From Candidatus Hydrogenedentes bacterium CG07_land_8_20_14_0_80_42_17 (GTDB lineage Bacteria; UBA8481), in contig PEWQ01000059.1 in NCBI GenBank assembly GCA_002780065.1, forward strand, positions 1 to 7,861: DNA of 7,861 bases. Reading direction: 5' to 3'. The position numbers were made by a program, and so were the translations under genes. Positions within the stretch are counted from its first letter, which is position 1. Each line of letters opens with the position of its first letter. The notes beneath the pieces are model-generated. The model saw only the letters and a program-made list of their open reading frames with translations. It searched no databases and had not been told where the DNA came from. Below, piece by piece: positions 1 through 6,698 of the stretch.

Positions 1-1
1 T

Positions 2-1162
2 ATGATAAAACGAACTCTTTCAAAAAAAATTCTGCACTATGCTCGGCAATATCCAGTTGTTACGCTGACAGGGCCTCGTCAATCCGGAAAAACAACCTTA
101 TGCAAAGCATTATTTCCAAAAAAAAGATACTTTTCTCTTGAAAATCTCGATACCCGCGATTATGCAAGAAATGATTCCAGATCTTTTTTAAACGAATGTC
201 TTAAAGAAGGAGCTGTGATTGATGAAATACAACGCGTCCCGGAATTAGTATCCTATATTCAGGAAATAGTAGATACAAAAAATAAGCCCGGTTTATTTAT
301 ATTAACCGGAAGTCAGAATTTTCATCTCATGGATACGATCAGTCAAAGCCTTGCCGGCAGGACCGCATTGGCCGTACTTTTGCCGTTTTCATATAATGAA
401 GTTTATTCTGATAAGACAATTTCTATAAATAAACTCCTCTTTACTGGATTTTATCCAAGAATTCATGATAAGAGGCTTATCCCTACTGAAGCGTTATCTT
501 TTTATGTCAGCACATATCTGGAACGTGATATCCGTGCTCTCATCAATGTTAAAGATCTTTCAAAATTTGAGAAGTTTCTTAAACTTTGTGCCGGCAGAGT
601 GGCTCAGATAGTAAATTTGTCGAACTTAGCAAATGACTGCGGCATCAATCACAACACAGCGAAAAGCTGGCTAAGCGTACTTGAAGCAAGTTACGTTATA
701 TTTTTTGTGCGGCCGCATTATAATAATTTCGGCAAACGGCTTATCAAAGCACCCAAGCTATATTTTACCGATTGCGGCTTAGTTGCATATCTTTTAGATA
801 TACAAAATGAAATGCATATCGCTAATCATCCGCTAAAAGGCGCGCTTTTCGAAAATTTTGCTGTTGCTGAGCTTCTAAAGGCTCAAACAAACCAAGGGAA
901 GAACAGCAATCTCTATTATTTTCGAGACCACATCGGAAATGAAGTTGATCTTCTTCTTGAAAAAGGAAAATATGTCAAACCGATTGAGATAAAACTAGGC
1001 AGCACCATAAACAATGATTATTTTAAAGGTTTGCTATATTATCAAAAAATCAATCAAAAAAACTCTCTAAAGTCGTCATTAATATTTGGTGGTAGTGAAG
1101 ATCAAAATCGAAAAATGTGTAATATATTCAGTTATAAAAATATAGAAAAGATCAACCTTTAG
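2..1162 (+). CDS. AAA-type ATPase with C-terminal DUF4143 domain
   Basis: This 386-residue protein has the layout of the widespread AAA_14/DUF4143 ATPases. The P-loop GPRQSGKTTL lies at residues 24-33. A Walker B-like strand ending in D74-E75 (AVIDEIQ) follows, then LTGSQ at 101-105 and the family LAGRT motif at 117-121. A helical middle part with a winged-helix look leads to a C-terminal section with EVD and, about 16 residues later, EIKLG. This resembles the D...ExK core of PD-(D/E)xK nucleases and is usual for DUF4143 proteins. The length is normal for the family, so the gene looks intact. The ATG is at base 2, so its ribosome binding site is outside the window and an upstream start cannot be excluded. 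The biological role of the family is not settled; the proteins are often found singly and spread by transfer. No partner gene is visible here. Family call is firm, function unknown. Confidence 0.9.
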   Translation: MIKRTLSKKILHYARQYPVVTLTGPRQSGKTTLCKALFPKKRYFSLENLDTRDYARNDSRSFLNECLKEGAVIDEIQRVPELVSYIQEIVDTKNKPGLFILTGSQNFHLMDTISQSLAGRTALAVLLPFSYNEVYSDKTISINKLLFTGFYPRIHDKRLIPTEALSFYVSTYLERDIRALINVKDLSKFEKFLKLCAGRVAQIVNLSNLANDCGINHNTAKSWLSVLEASYVIFFVRPHYNNFGKRLIKAPKLYFTDCGLVAYLLDIQNEMHIANHPLKGALFENFAVAELLKAQTNQGKNSNLYYFRDHIGNEVDLLLEKGKYVKPIEIKLGSTINNDYFKGLLYYQKINQKNSLKSSLIFGGSEDQNRKMCNIFSYKNIEKINL

Positions 1163-1284
1163 TTTGCAAAAATAATTGTAATCAATTACTCCGTCACACA
1201 TTGAATATACTTGTGGAGATTAGAAATGAATCTGCGGATTCCCTCGGCCTGTTGATAACTCAAAATGCTCACGCGCTTTTTGGG
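1163..1284. other. Intergenic stretch without recognisable gene
   Basis: AT-rich spacer between the ATPase gene and the promoter of the next operon. It holds only weak inverted repeats, such as GAATC-TGCG-GATTC at 1228-1241, and a nine-codon frame at 1226-1255 that I do not regard as a gene. I see no convincing terminator for the upstream gene. Confidence 0.5.
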
Positions 1285-1312
1285 TTGACATAAATAGATT
1301 CTATGATACAAA
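1285..1312 (+). promoter_or_regulatory. Sigma-70-type promoter for the 3D/TPR operon
   Basis: A perfect -35 hexamer TTGACA (1285-1290) is followed, after a 16-base spacer, by TACAAA (1307-1312), which matches four of six bases of TATAAT. Transcription would begin near 1319. This gives a leader of about 80 bases before the TTG start at 1402, and it would contain the hairpin at 1338-1382. TATGAT at 1302 is a better -10 match but lies only 11 bases from the -35 box. The promoter is inferred from sequence only. Confidence 0.55.
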
Positions 1313-1337
1313 GTAAATAACTTGGAATAAAAAAAGA

Positions 1338-1382
1338 GCCTAGCGTCTAAAAACCATGCAAAGGTTTAGGGTTAGACGCGGC
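1338..1382 (+). promoter_or_regulatory. Bulged leader hairpin, candidate cis-regulatory RNA
   Basis: The leader RNA can form one long hairpin. GCC (1338-1340) pairs with GGC (1380-1382). After a two-base UA bulge, GCGTCTAA (1343-1350) pairs with TTAGACGC (1372-1379). Opposite a four-base AGGG bulge, AAACC (1351-1355) pairs with GGTTT (1363-1367), leaving the seven-base loop ATGCAAA. That is 16 pairs with two bulges. The structure ends six bases before the Shine-Dalgarno GGGAGGT, and no U-tract follows, so it is not an intrinsic terminator. I compared it from memory with c-di-GMP, c-di-AMP, preQ1, SAM and other common riboswitch cores and found no match. It may control translation or mRNA stability of the 3D-domain gene, or bind a protein. 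Confidence 0.5.
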
Positions 1383-1388
1383 AAAAAT

Positions 1389-1395
1389 GGGAGGT
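1389..1395 (+). promoter_or_regulatory. Ribosome binding site that selects the TTG start at 1402
   Basis: GGGAGGT is a strong Shine-Dalgarno sequence, with seven bases from the end of GGGAGG to TTG at 1402. The in-frame ATG at 1387 overlaps this site and has only GCGGCAAAA before it, so it has no binding site of its own. This makes the TTG the better start. Confidence 0.6.
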
Positions 1396-1401
1396 AAGCA
1401 A

Positions 1402-2205
1402 TTGCTTATCACAAAGAAAAGAAAGCTGATGGCTTTCGCCTTCTTCGCACCTATATTAATAGGTATCGTCTTGTCGGCTTTCAAAGCATCAGGCGACATT
1501 AAGAATGTAACGATAATTGCGAACGATCAGGCATATCATCTTACGACTAGAGCAAATTTTGTAAGCGAGGCGCTTAAAGAAGCAAACATTGAGTATGACA
1601 ACGACGATATGATTCTTCCGCCTGCAATGGCGACATTGAGTTCAAATGAAGTCATAACGGTTAAAAGATGGAGCAAAGAAGTTGTCGAGCGCGAGGTAAT
1701 TATCCCTTCAAATACGATAGTTTTAAAGAATTCCAGATTGCGTGTTGGAAGTGAAGTCGAACTGAAAGCCGGCGCGCCTGGAATAAAAAGAGAGACTATT
1801 GAAGTTGAAACTTTGGACGGAAAAGTTATCGAGGAAAATACAATTTTAAGTCAAATAGTGATTAAACCTGTGACTAGAAAATTGTATGTCGGAACCAAAT
1901 CTGTAGGCAATACTTCTAGGGTTATAAACATGGTCGCGACCGCTTACACGGCAGGAGCCGAATCATGCTGGCCATACGTTGACGGCAAAACAGCGACAAT
2001 GAAGAAAGCCGGTTACGGTGTTGCGGCAGTTGACCCCCGAGTAATAAGTTTAGGAACAAGAATGTATATCGAAGGTTACGGTTTTGCTATAGCTTCCGAT
2101 GTAGGAGGCGCAATCAAAGGAAATAAAATTGACATATTCATGTCTGATGTAAATTCTGCGCGTTCGTTCGGACGCAGGCACATTAACGTATATCTCTTAG
2201 ACTAA
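1402..2205 (+). CDS. Membrane-anchored 3D-domain protein (YabE/Rpf-like, DUF348 and G5-like parts)
   Basis: The protein has 267 residues from TTG 1402, or 272 from ATG 1387; positions below use the ATG count. A basic start (KKRKL) leads into a hydrophobic segment at about 14-32, which anchors or exports the protein. Residues about 38-80 resemble the DUF348 ubiquitin-like domain of YabE and Rpf proteins. Residues about 90-165 look like a G5-type beta region. The C-terminal 90 residues are a clear 3D domain, the double-psi barrel shared with MltA-type lytic transglycosylases. Its three hallmark aspartates are present: D216 in AVDP, D238 in SDVGGAIKG and D249 in KIDIF, followed by FGRRHINVYLL. 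The likely role is binding or cleaving peptidoglycan outside the cytoplasmic membrane; catalysis itself is inferred. It opens a two-gene operon, has its own promoter, and its leader carries a strong hairpin. Family call firm, start codon moderately sure. Confidence 0.88.
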   Translation: MLITKKRKLMAFAFFAPILIGIVLSAFKASGDIKNVTIIANDQAYHLTTRANFVSEALKEANIEYDNDDMILPPAMATLSSNEVITVKRWSKEVVEREVIIPSNTIVLKNSRLRVGSEVELKAGAPGIKRETIEVETLDGKVIEENTILSQIVIKPVTRKLYVGTKSVGNTSRVINMVATAYTAGAESCWPYVDGKTATMKKAGYGVAAVDPRVISLGTRMYIEGYGFAIASDVGGAIKGNKIDIFMSDVNSARSFGRRHINVYLLD

Positions 2206-2222
2206 AAGGAAATAAGGAAAAA

Positions 2223-4067
2223 ATGAAAAGATATCTACCTGTTTATATCATATCTATTGCAGTTGTTGCCGGGCTTTTGATCTGGATGCTGAACATTAAG
2301 CGTTCTGAAGAAACAATTAGAAAAGTTGAAGCAGGCTGGTATTCGACAATTAAAGAATGTCTCGCCGACTCCTCTAAATCTCCGCGGCTTATTGTAGTGA
2401 CTCGTGCGGGCTGGAGCAGATATGAAAGAAACACGTATGACAATTCTGAAGTCAAAAAGCTGATAGCTCCGCTTCCAAGAGTAAAACTTGATTGGTCTGA
2501 AGACACTGCAAAAATGGATGCGTGGAAGATTACAGAAGCTCCCTCACTCATTTTGACTACATCTCAAGGCGAACTAATAACTAAATTGATGGGGCCTCGA
2601 GACATCTCGATAATAAGCAAGGCGATTTCTCGTTCAATTGAATTTCCTTTTTCCTACTCTGAACTTTCGCAGCGCACGGATACCGAATCGGTTCTCAGAT
2701 GCATTGAAGTTGCAATAGAGCTCGGCGAGTTTGAAACTGCGGCCGTAAAGGCTGAGCGTTTTCTCGGCAACGATACTTCGAGCATCTCCGCAAAAGGTCA
2801 ATATCTGCATGCTTACGCAATCGCCGAACTTGGTGAGATCGAAAAGTCTCAGAATGAAGCAAAAGTATATCTTAGCCGTTATCCAAAAGGTGAAGACAGA
2901 GCGGCTCTATTATGGATTCTATCAGTGCTTGATCTGCAAAATGGAAAAGATGCATCAGCGAAGAAGTATATACAAGATATGATAACCTCTGATTCAAGCT
3001 CGCCGTTTTCGCGGCAAGCTGTGCTCGCTTATTCGATCGAGTATCTGGCGCGAGGCAAAAAGAATTTAAGCGAAGCGGACAATTTTCTTACTTCTGCAAT
3101 CGCCGAATCGAGTCCTTGGACTTATGATTTTCTTCTCGCTCGATCCTCACTAAGATTTGCTTCGCCTTCAACGATGGAGTTAGGGCTACAGGATCTTGCC
3201 GGTGTAGCCAAATCCAATAGCGATTTGGCGGAAGATGCTCAAGATCGACTGGTAATGCTCTCGATGCCGCCAAACGGAGATGCTCTGAGGCCGAATATCA
3301 TTCTGATGTTTCAAGAGCTTGCGAGATCGTCAGGAAATCCTGATTGCGCAAGATTCAATCTTGCGAGACTTTATATCTTTGCGAATGATGAAAACCGAGC
3401 TCGTGAGGAAGCTCAAACTTTATCGGTAAAAGGCGGAGAATACTCCGACGATGCAATGCTATTATTAGGGACAATGAAACTCGAGTTCGGTAAAGAGCCG
3501 AAAGAAGCCGTAAAGATTTTCGAAGATTTGATTGCAAAATATCCTGAAAGAGAAACCTTCTGGGCAGGCAAATACGGGCTTGCAAGAGCTTTATTCTTCA
3601 GTGGAGATGTTGAGCGAGCTAAAAAAGAGATCTCAGAAGTGCTGGTTTATTTGGAGGGAAGACGTTATCTCGCGGATGCGTTTCTAACTATTCTTCCAAG
3701 ACCGATGAGACCTATAGAACTGAAAGAGCAATTTCAAGATTTTGCCGCGAAGCTGGAATCTATTGAGAAAGAAGAGGGCGGAAAAGAAGTTTTCGGAAAA
3801 CTTCTCGAAGGTGTTCTAGCATCTTCAAAAGGTGATACTGTGACGGCAGGATCAAAGTTCAATGAGATTATCGAAAAGAATCCTGCATCTTCTGTCGTGG
3901 ACGACGCTTATTTCGAATTAGCAAAGATTTATGTTCGTGAGGGCAATCTTGATAAGACCAAAGAAATTTTAACCAAAATAATTACTGTGTACAAACATTC
4001 CGATCAGTATGAATCAGCAAAGAATTTGTTAGAAATGATAAATCAAAGTCAGGGAAATAGACGATAG
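2223..4067 (+). CDS. Membrane-anchored thioredoxin-like/TPR repeat protein
   Basis: The 614-residue protein begins with a single membrane helix (about residues 5-24, flanked by K2-R3 and K26-R27), so most of it should lie outside the cytoplasm. Residues about 50-140 read as a thioredoxin fold: strand RLIVV, then W64 at the usual WCxxC place, a helix with EVKKLI, strand RVKLDW, and A106-P107 at the cis-proline position before strand SLILTT. The two redox cysteines are absent (WSRYE replaces WCxxC), so this domain is probably structural or for binding. From about 150 to the end come paired amphipathic helices typical of TPR repeats, with repeat-like blocks such as AKGQYLHAYAIAELGEIEKS and, near the end, DDAYFELAKIYVREGNLDK. 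Similar repeats occur in BamD/YbgF-type envelope proteins. AAGGA at 2214-2218 precedes the ATG. The gene starts 17 bases after the 3D-domain gene, which suggests co-transcription and a shared cell-wall role. The exact function is unknown. Confidence 0.85.
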   Translation: MKRYLPVYIISIAVVAGLLIWMLNIKRSEETIRKVEAGWYSTIKECLADSSKSPRLIVVTRAGWSRYERNTYDNSEVKKLIAPLPRVKLDWSEDTAKMDAWKITEAPSLILTTSQGELITKLMGPRDISIISKAISRSIEFPFSYSELSQRTDTESVLRCIEVAIELGEFETAAVKAERFLGNDTSSISAKGQYLHAYAIAELGEIEKSQNEAKVYLSRYPKGEDRAALLWILSVLDLQNGKDASAKKYIQDMITSDSSSPFSRQAVLAYSIEYLARGKKNLSEADNFLTSAIAESSPWTYDFLLARSSLRFASPSTMELGLQDLAGVAKSNSDLAEDAQDRLVMLSMPPNGDALRPNIILMFQELARSSGNPDCARFNLARLYIFANDENRAREEAQTLSVKGGEYSDDAMLLLGTMKLEFGKEPKEAVKIFEDLIAKYPERETFWAGKYGLARALFFSGDVERAKKEISEVLVYLEGRRYLADAFLTILPRPMRPIELKEQFQDFAAKLESIEKEEGGKEVFGKLLEGVLASSKGDTVTAGSKFNEIIEKNPASSVVDDAYFELAKIYVREGNLDKTKEILTKIITVYKHSDQYESAKNLLEMINQSQGNRR

Positions 4068-4093
4068 TCAAAATGTAATAATATTGTTAGAAT
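4065..4093 (+). promoter_or_regulatory. Possible promoter for tRNA-Pro
   Basis: TAGTCA (4065-4070, four of six to TTGACA) and TAGAAT (4088-4093, five of six to TATAAT) are separated by exactly 17 bases. They place a start near 4100, a few bases before the mature tRNA. The -35 box overlaps the last codon of the TPR gene. Read-through from the upstream operon is the alternative source of this tRNA. Confidence 0.4.
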
Positions 4094-4105
4094 TAGTTTT
4101 TGTTA

Positions 4106-4179
4106 CGGGCCGTAGCGCAGTTCGGTAGCGCACCTGCCTTGGGCGCAGGGGGTCTCCGGTTCAAATCCGGACGGCCCGA
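4106..4179 (+). tRNA. tRNA-Pro (anticodon UGG)
   Basis: A full cloverleaf of 74 bases is visible. The acceptor arms CGGGCCG (4106-4112) and CGGCCCG (4172-4178) pair perfectly, with discriminator A at 4179. The D arm is GCGC...GCGC. The anticodon stem CCTGC/GCAGG encloses the loop CTTGGGC, with anticodon TGG at 4140-4142 and G37 after it. The T arm is TCCGG-TTCAAAT-CCGGA. The C1-G72 pair and A73 are typical identity elements of bacterial proline tRNAs. UGG can read all four proline codons when modified. CCA is not encoded, so it must be added after transcription. Confidence 0.96.
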
Positions 4180-4210
4180 ATGAAATGAGGGCCGAACATT
4201 AAACGCGATA

Positions 4211-4264
4211 CAGATTGAAAATTTTATTTTTCCAATTTTCATTTTTCAATTATTTCACACGTTC
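4211..4264 (-). repeat. 54-base AT-rich element, copy 1 (inverted relative to copy 2)
   Basis: The reverse complement of this stretch matches 7802-7855 at 52 of 54 positions; the two differences face 7820 and 7853. It lies between the 3' end of tRNA-Pro and the 3' end of the aminotransferase gene. Inside it, TGAAAATT (4216-4223) can pair with AATTTTCA (4234-4241), giving a weak AT-only hairpin. No open frame or known insertion-sequence end is visible. It is probably a dispersed intergenic repeat. Confidence 0.85.
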
Positions 4265-4276
4265 TGGAAGATAGGC

Positions 4277-4326
4277 GGAGACAAGGAAAAAAAGATAAAA
4301 TAAAAAATCTCAGTGTCTCTGTTTTT
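4277..4326 (+). terminator. Possible intrinsic terminator after tRNA-Pro
   Basis: GGAGACA (4277-4283) can pair with TGTCTCT (4314-4320), with one G-T pair. Within the loop, AGAT (4293-4296) and ATCT (4307-4310) can pair as well. GTTTTT (4321-4326) follows the stem directly, as in an intrinsic terminator. The loop is long and AT-rich, so the structure is weak. It would end plus-strand transcripts of the tRNA. Confidence 0.3.
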
Positions 4327-4335
4327 CCGTGGTTC

Positions 4336-4376
4336 AAAAATGCTACTTGCACGAGCTCGGTTCTTAACTTGCAAGT
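4336..4376 (-). terminator. Possible intrinsic terminator of the aminotransferase gene
   Basis: Read on the minus strand, ACTTGCA (4376 to 4370) can pair with TGCAAGT (4351 to 4345), and a TTTTT run (4340 to 4336) follows four bases later. The self-complementary CGAGCTCG (4352-4359) sits inside the loop. The stop codon of the aminotransferase lies within the structure, at 4364-4366. A perfect 12-base palindrome, AACTTGCAAGTT (4366-4377), overlaps the first arm and offers an alternative fold. Confidence 0.4.
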
Positions 4377-5467
4377 TCAAGTAATGCCTTGATTCCGCGT
4401 TCGAGCATTGAATCATCGGCGGCATAGCTCAATCTAAAATGCGTGTCGCGCTCTGAAAAAACATTTCCCGGAATCAATAACAATTTTTTTTCTGAGATAG
4501 CTCTCGTGCAGAATTCAGTGCCTGTCCCTTTAGGCGACTCGATGAATAGATAAAAAGCTCCGCCTGCTCCTTCAATTCGATATTTATTCGAAAGAGCATT
4601 AATTAATCTGTCTCGTTTTCTTCGATACAATTCCCGCTTTTCGTCCATCGGCAATTTGAGCGCTGTCAATCCTGCAGACTGAACCATTGACGGAGCGCAA
4701 ACAAAAGAATATTGCTGAACCGTTATCATCGCTTTTACAATCTCTTCAGGTCCTACCGCATAGCCAAGTCTCCAGCCGGTCATTGCATGCGACTTGGAAA
4801 ATCCACCCATTGTCAAAACGTTTTCATAAATCGAACCCGGCGAAAACGGTTGCAATCCATAAACAAAATTGTCGTAAATCTCATCCGATATGATTAAAAG
4901 ATCGTGCTTCTGCGCAACCTCGACAACTTCTCTCCACTCTTTTTCGTCAAGCACAGCACCGGTCGGATTCGCAGGTGAAGCCGCAATGATTGCTTTTGTT
5001 CTGGGAGTTATCAGCCGCTCGATTTTCTCAGCGCTCAATTTAAATTCCGGATATGTATCTGCGTAAACCGGAGTCGCTCCGAACAATCTCAATAGATGTT
5101 TATACATCACAAAATACGGATCCGGAATTATCACCTCGTCGTCCGCTCCGAACATAGCAAGGAAAGCAAGAACAAGCCCGCCGGATACTCCAGACGTCAC
5201 AATTATTTGATCGATTTTACATGAAACTTTTTTTTGAGTTTCAATGTATTCCATCAAAGCCTCACGCAATTCAGTCGTTCCTTGCGTCAAGGTATAACGG
5301 TTTTTGCCGTCTCTAATGGCGGTAATTGCCGATTCCTTTATTTCGTGCGGAACATCAAAATCCGGCTGACCGATGGAAAGATTTATCGGATCGGATATTT
5401 TCGCCGCGAGATCAAAAACTTTTCTGATTCCTGAAGAGTCAATTACTTTCATTCTTTCATTTAGCAT
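4364..5467 (-). CDS. Class I/II aminotransferase (aspartate aminotransferase-like), PLP-dependent
   Basis: This 367-residue enzyme belongs to fold-type I PLP aminotransferases. The PLP-binding lysine is K225 in GGFSKSHAMTGWRLGY. Other active-site residues are in place: N167 of NPTG, D195 and Y198 of SDEIYD, R233 of GWRLG, and R345 of FRLSYA, which usually binds the substrate carboxylate. The N-terminal SIGQPDFDVP and YTLTQGTTELREAL are also typical. The length is normal, so the gene is intact. It probably moves an amino group between an amino acid, such as aspartate or an aromatic or branched one, and 2-oxoglutarate; the substrate cannot be read from sequence. It is transcribed away from the isopropylmalate dehydrogenase-like gene. 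No Shine-Dalgarno sequence precedes the ATG at 5467, but the promoter lies so close that the mRNA is probably leaderless. ATG at codon 6 is a possible alternative start. Confidence 0.92.
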   Translation of the reverse strand: MLNERMKVIDSSGIRKVFDLAAKISDPINLSIGQPDFDVPHEIKESAITAIRDGKNRYTLTQGTTELREALMEYIETQKKVSCKIDQIIVTSGVSGGLVLAFLAMFGADDEVIIPDPYFVMYKHLLRLFGATPVYADTYPEFKLSAEKIERLITPRTKAIIAASPANPTGAVLDEKEWREVVEVAQKHDLLIISDEIYDNFVYGLQPFSPGSIYENVLTMGGFSKSHAMTGWRLGYAVGPEEIVKAMITVQQYSFVCAPSMVQSAGLTALKLPMDEKRELYRRKRDRLINALSNKYRIEGAGGAFYLFIESPKGTGTEFCTRAISEKKLLLIPGNVFSERDTHFRLSYAADDSMLERGIKALLELAS

Positions 5468-5474
5468 AGTCAGA

Positions 5475-5502
5475 AGTATATTTTTATTATTACTTTCTTC
5501 AA
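5475..5502 (-). promoter_or_regulatory. Promoter of the aminotransferase gene, close to its start codon
   Basis: On the minus strand, TTGAAG (5502 to 5497, four of six) is followed after 16 bases by TATACT (5480 to 5475, five of six). The expected transcription start is near 5468, one base before the ATG at 5467. This fits the absence of any Shine-Dalgarno sequence and suggests a leaderless message. Confidence 0.45.
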
Positions 5503-5586
5503 TTAAATTTTCAGCATACTTTTAATTGCATTTTTTTAAATAATCTATAAGGTATAAAAAATAAAAAGCAGATGCAGGAGGAATAA

Positions 5587-6681
5587 ATGTATAAGATTGC
5601 TGTAATCCCCGGTGACGGCACAGGCACAGAAGTTATTCGAGAAGGATTGAAAGTGCTCAATGTTCTTTCAAACAGATTAAACTTTAAATATGAAACTATC
5701 ACATACGATCTCGGCGGAGAGCGATACAAAAAAACCGGCGAGACTTTACCTGAAAGCGTTCTTGACGAGATACGAAAGACAGATGCGATATATCTTGGAG
5801 CAATCGGACATCCGGATGTAAAACCGGGAATACTTGAAAAAGGCATATTGCTTGGGCTCAGGTTCGGATTGGATCAGTACATAAATTTGAGACCGGTGAA
5901 GCTTTATCCCGGAGTAGAAACGCCGTTGAAAGGCAAAGGCCCAAACGAAATAGACTACGTTGTAGTCAGAGAAAATACAGGAGACAGCTACACGGGCACC
6001 GGTGGTTTTTCGATGAAAGGAACGCCTCATGAAGTTGCGACTCAGACGAGCGTTTACTCGAGATTTCAGGTTGACCGATGTCTCAAATGGGCATTTGAAT
6101 ACACGCGAAAGCATGGAAAAAAAGCTCAAGGTAAAGGTAAGACAAACACTCTTGCTCTCGTAGGAAAAACAAACGTTCTAACCTATGTCTATAACTTGTG
6201 GGAGCGGGCATTCCATGAAATGGGAGCAAAAGATTATCCTGATGTAGAACGAGGTTACTATCATGTCGATGCAACATGCATGTGGATGGTCAAGAATCCA
6301 GAATGGTTCGATGTTCTTGTGACAGGCAACATGTTCGGCGACATTATCACAGATCTAGCGGCAATAACTCAGGGCGGAATGGGAATTGCAGCCGGAGGAA
6401 ATATTAATCCGGAAGGCGTTTCCATGTTCGAACCTATCGGAGGTTCAGCTCCGAAATACACAGGCAAGAACGTCATCAATCCGCTTGCGGCAATATGCGC
6501 GGCAGGAATGATGCTGGAGATACTCGGTGAAGCCAAAGCGGCTAAACTGCTAGATAAGGCAGTTTCCGAGGCGCTAGGCAATAAAGAGGTTAAATCTCTT
6601 CAAGCCGGAAAGATGGGCATGAGCACGAGCGAAGTTGGAGATTTAATTGCAAAGAAGTGCGTTGAATTAAAGATAGACTAA
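5587..6681 (+). CDS. Isocitrate/isopropylmalate dehydrogenase family enzyme (probable 3-isopropylmalate dehydrogenase)
   Basis: The 364-residue protein is a complete beta-decarboxylating dehydrogenase. It starts with [14 protein letters not shown]. The substrate-binding arginines are R92 and R102 in [13 protein letters not shown] and R128 in VVVREN. The catalytic Y135 and K194 (GKTNVL) and the metal-binding D228, D252 and D256 ([14 protein letters not shown]) are all present. The reaction in this family is NAD(P)-linked oxidation and decarboxylation of a 2-hydroxy acid; 3-isopropylmalate (leucine synthesis) is the usual annotation, with isocitrate, homoisocitrate or tartrate as alternatives. 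The cofactor loop reads [18 protein letters not shown] rather than the usual EPxHGSAPDIAG, so K290-Y291 stand where NAD enzymes have D-I. AGGAGG (5576-5581) lies five bases before the ATG and fixes the start. No other leu gene is in the window. DUF362 follows after 17 bases, and the aminotransferase is divergent. Confidence 0.88.
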   Translation: MYKIAVIPGDGTGTEVIREGLKVLNVLSNRLNFKYETITYDLGGERYKKTGETLPESVLDEIRKTDAIYLGAIGHPDVKPGILEKGILLGLRFGLDQYINLRPVKLYPGVETPLKGKGPNEIDYVVVRENTGDSYTGTGGFSMKGTPHEVATQTSVYSRFQVDRCLKWAFEYTRKHGKKAQGKGKTNTLALVGKTNVLTYVYNLWERAFHEMGAKDYPDVERGYYHVDATCMWMVKNPEWFDVLVTGNMFGDIITDLAAITQGGMGIAAGGNINPEGVSMFEPIGGSAPKYTGKNVINPLAAICAAGMMLEILGEAKAAKLLDKAVSEALGNKEVKSLQAGKMGMSTSEVGDLIAKKCVELKID

Positions 6682-6698
6682 TTTGTGATCTGTGAGTT

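Noticed and set aside
1226-1255. Nine-codon frame with a GGAG-like site upstream, possible leader peptide
   Set aside because: It lies upstream of the promoter at 1285, so it would not be on the operon transcript, and nothing else supports it.
1338-1382. Leader hairpin as an intrinsic terminator
   Set aside because: The stem is followed by AAAAATGGGAGG, with no U-tract in the transcript.
5526-5558. Plus-strand promoter for the dehydrogenase gene (TTGCAT with TATAAG or TATAAA)
   Set aside because: The spacers are 14 and 21 bases, neither acceptable. A promoter must exist in 5468-5586 or nearby, but I cannot place it.
5746-6129. Long minus-strand frames inside the dehydrogenase gene (also 5511-5846 and others)
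   Set aside because: They lie opposite a gene with full family motifs, have no recognisable domains and no ribosome binding sites, so they are antisense shadows.
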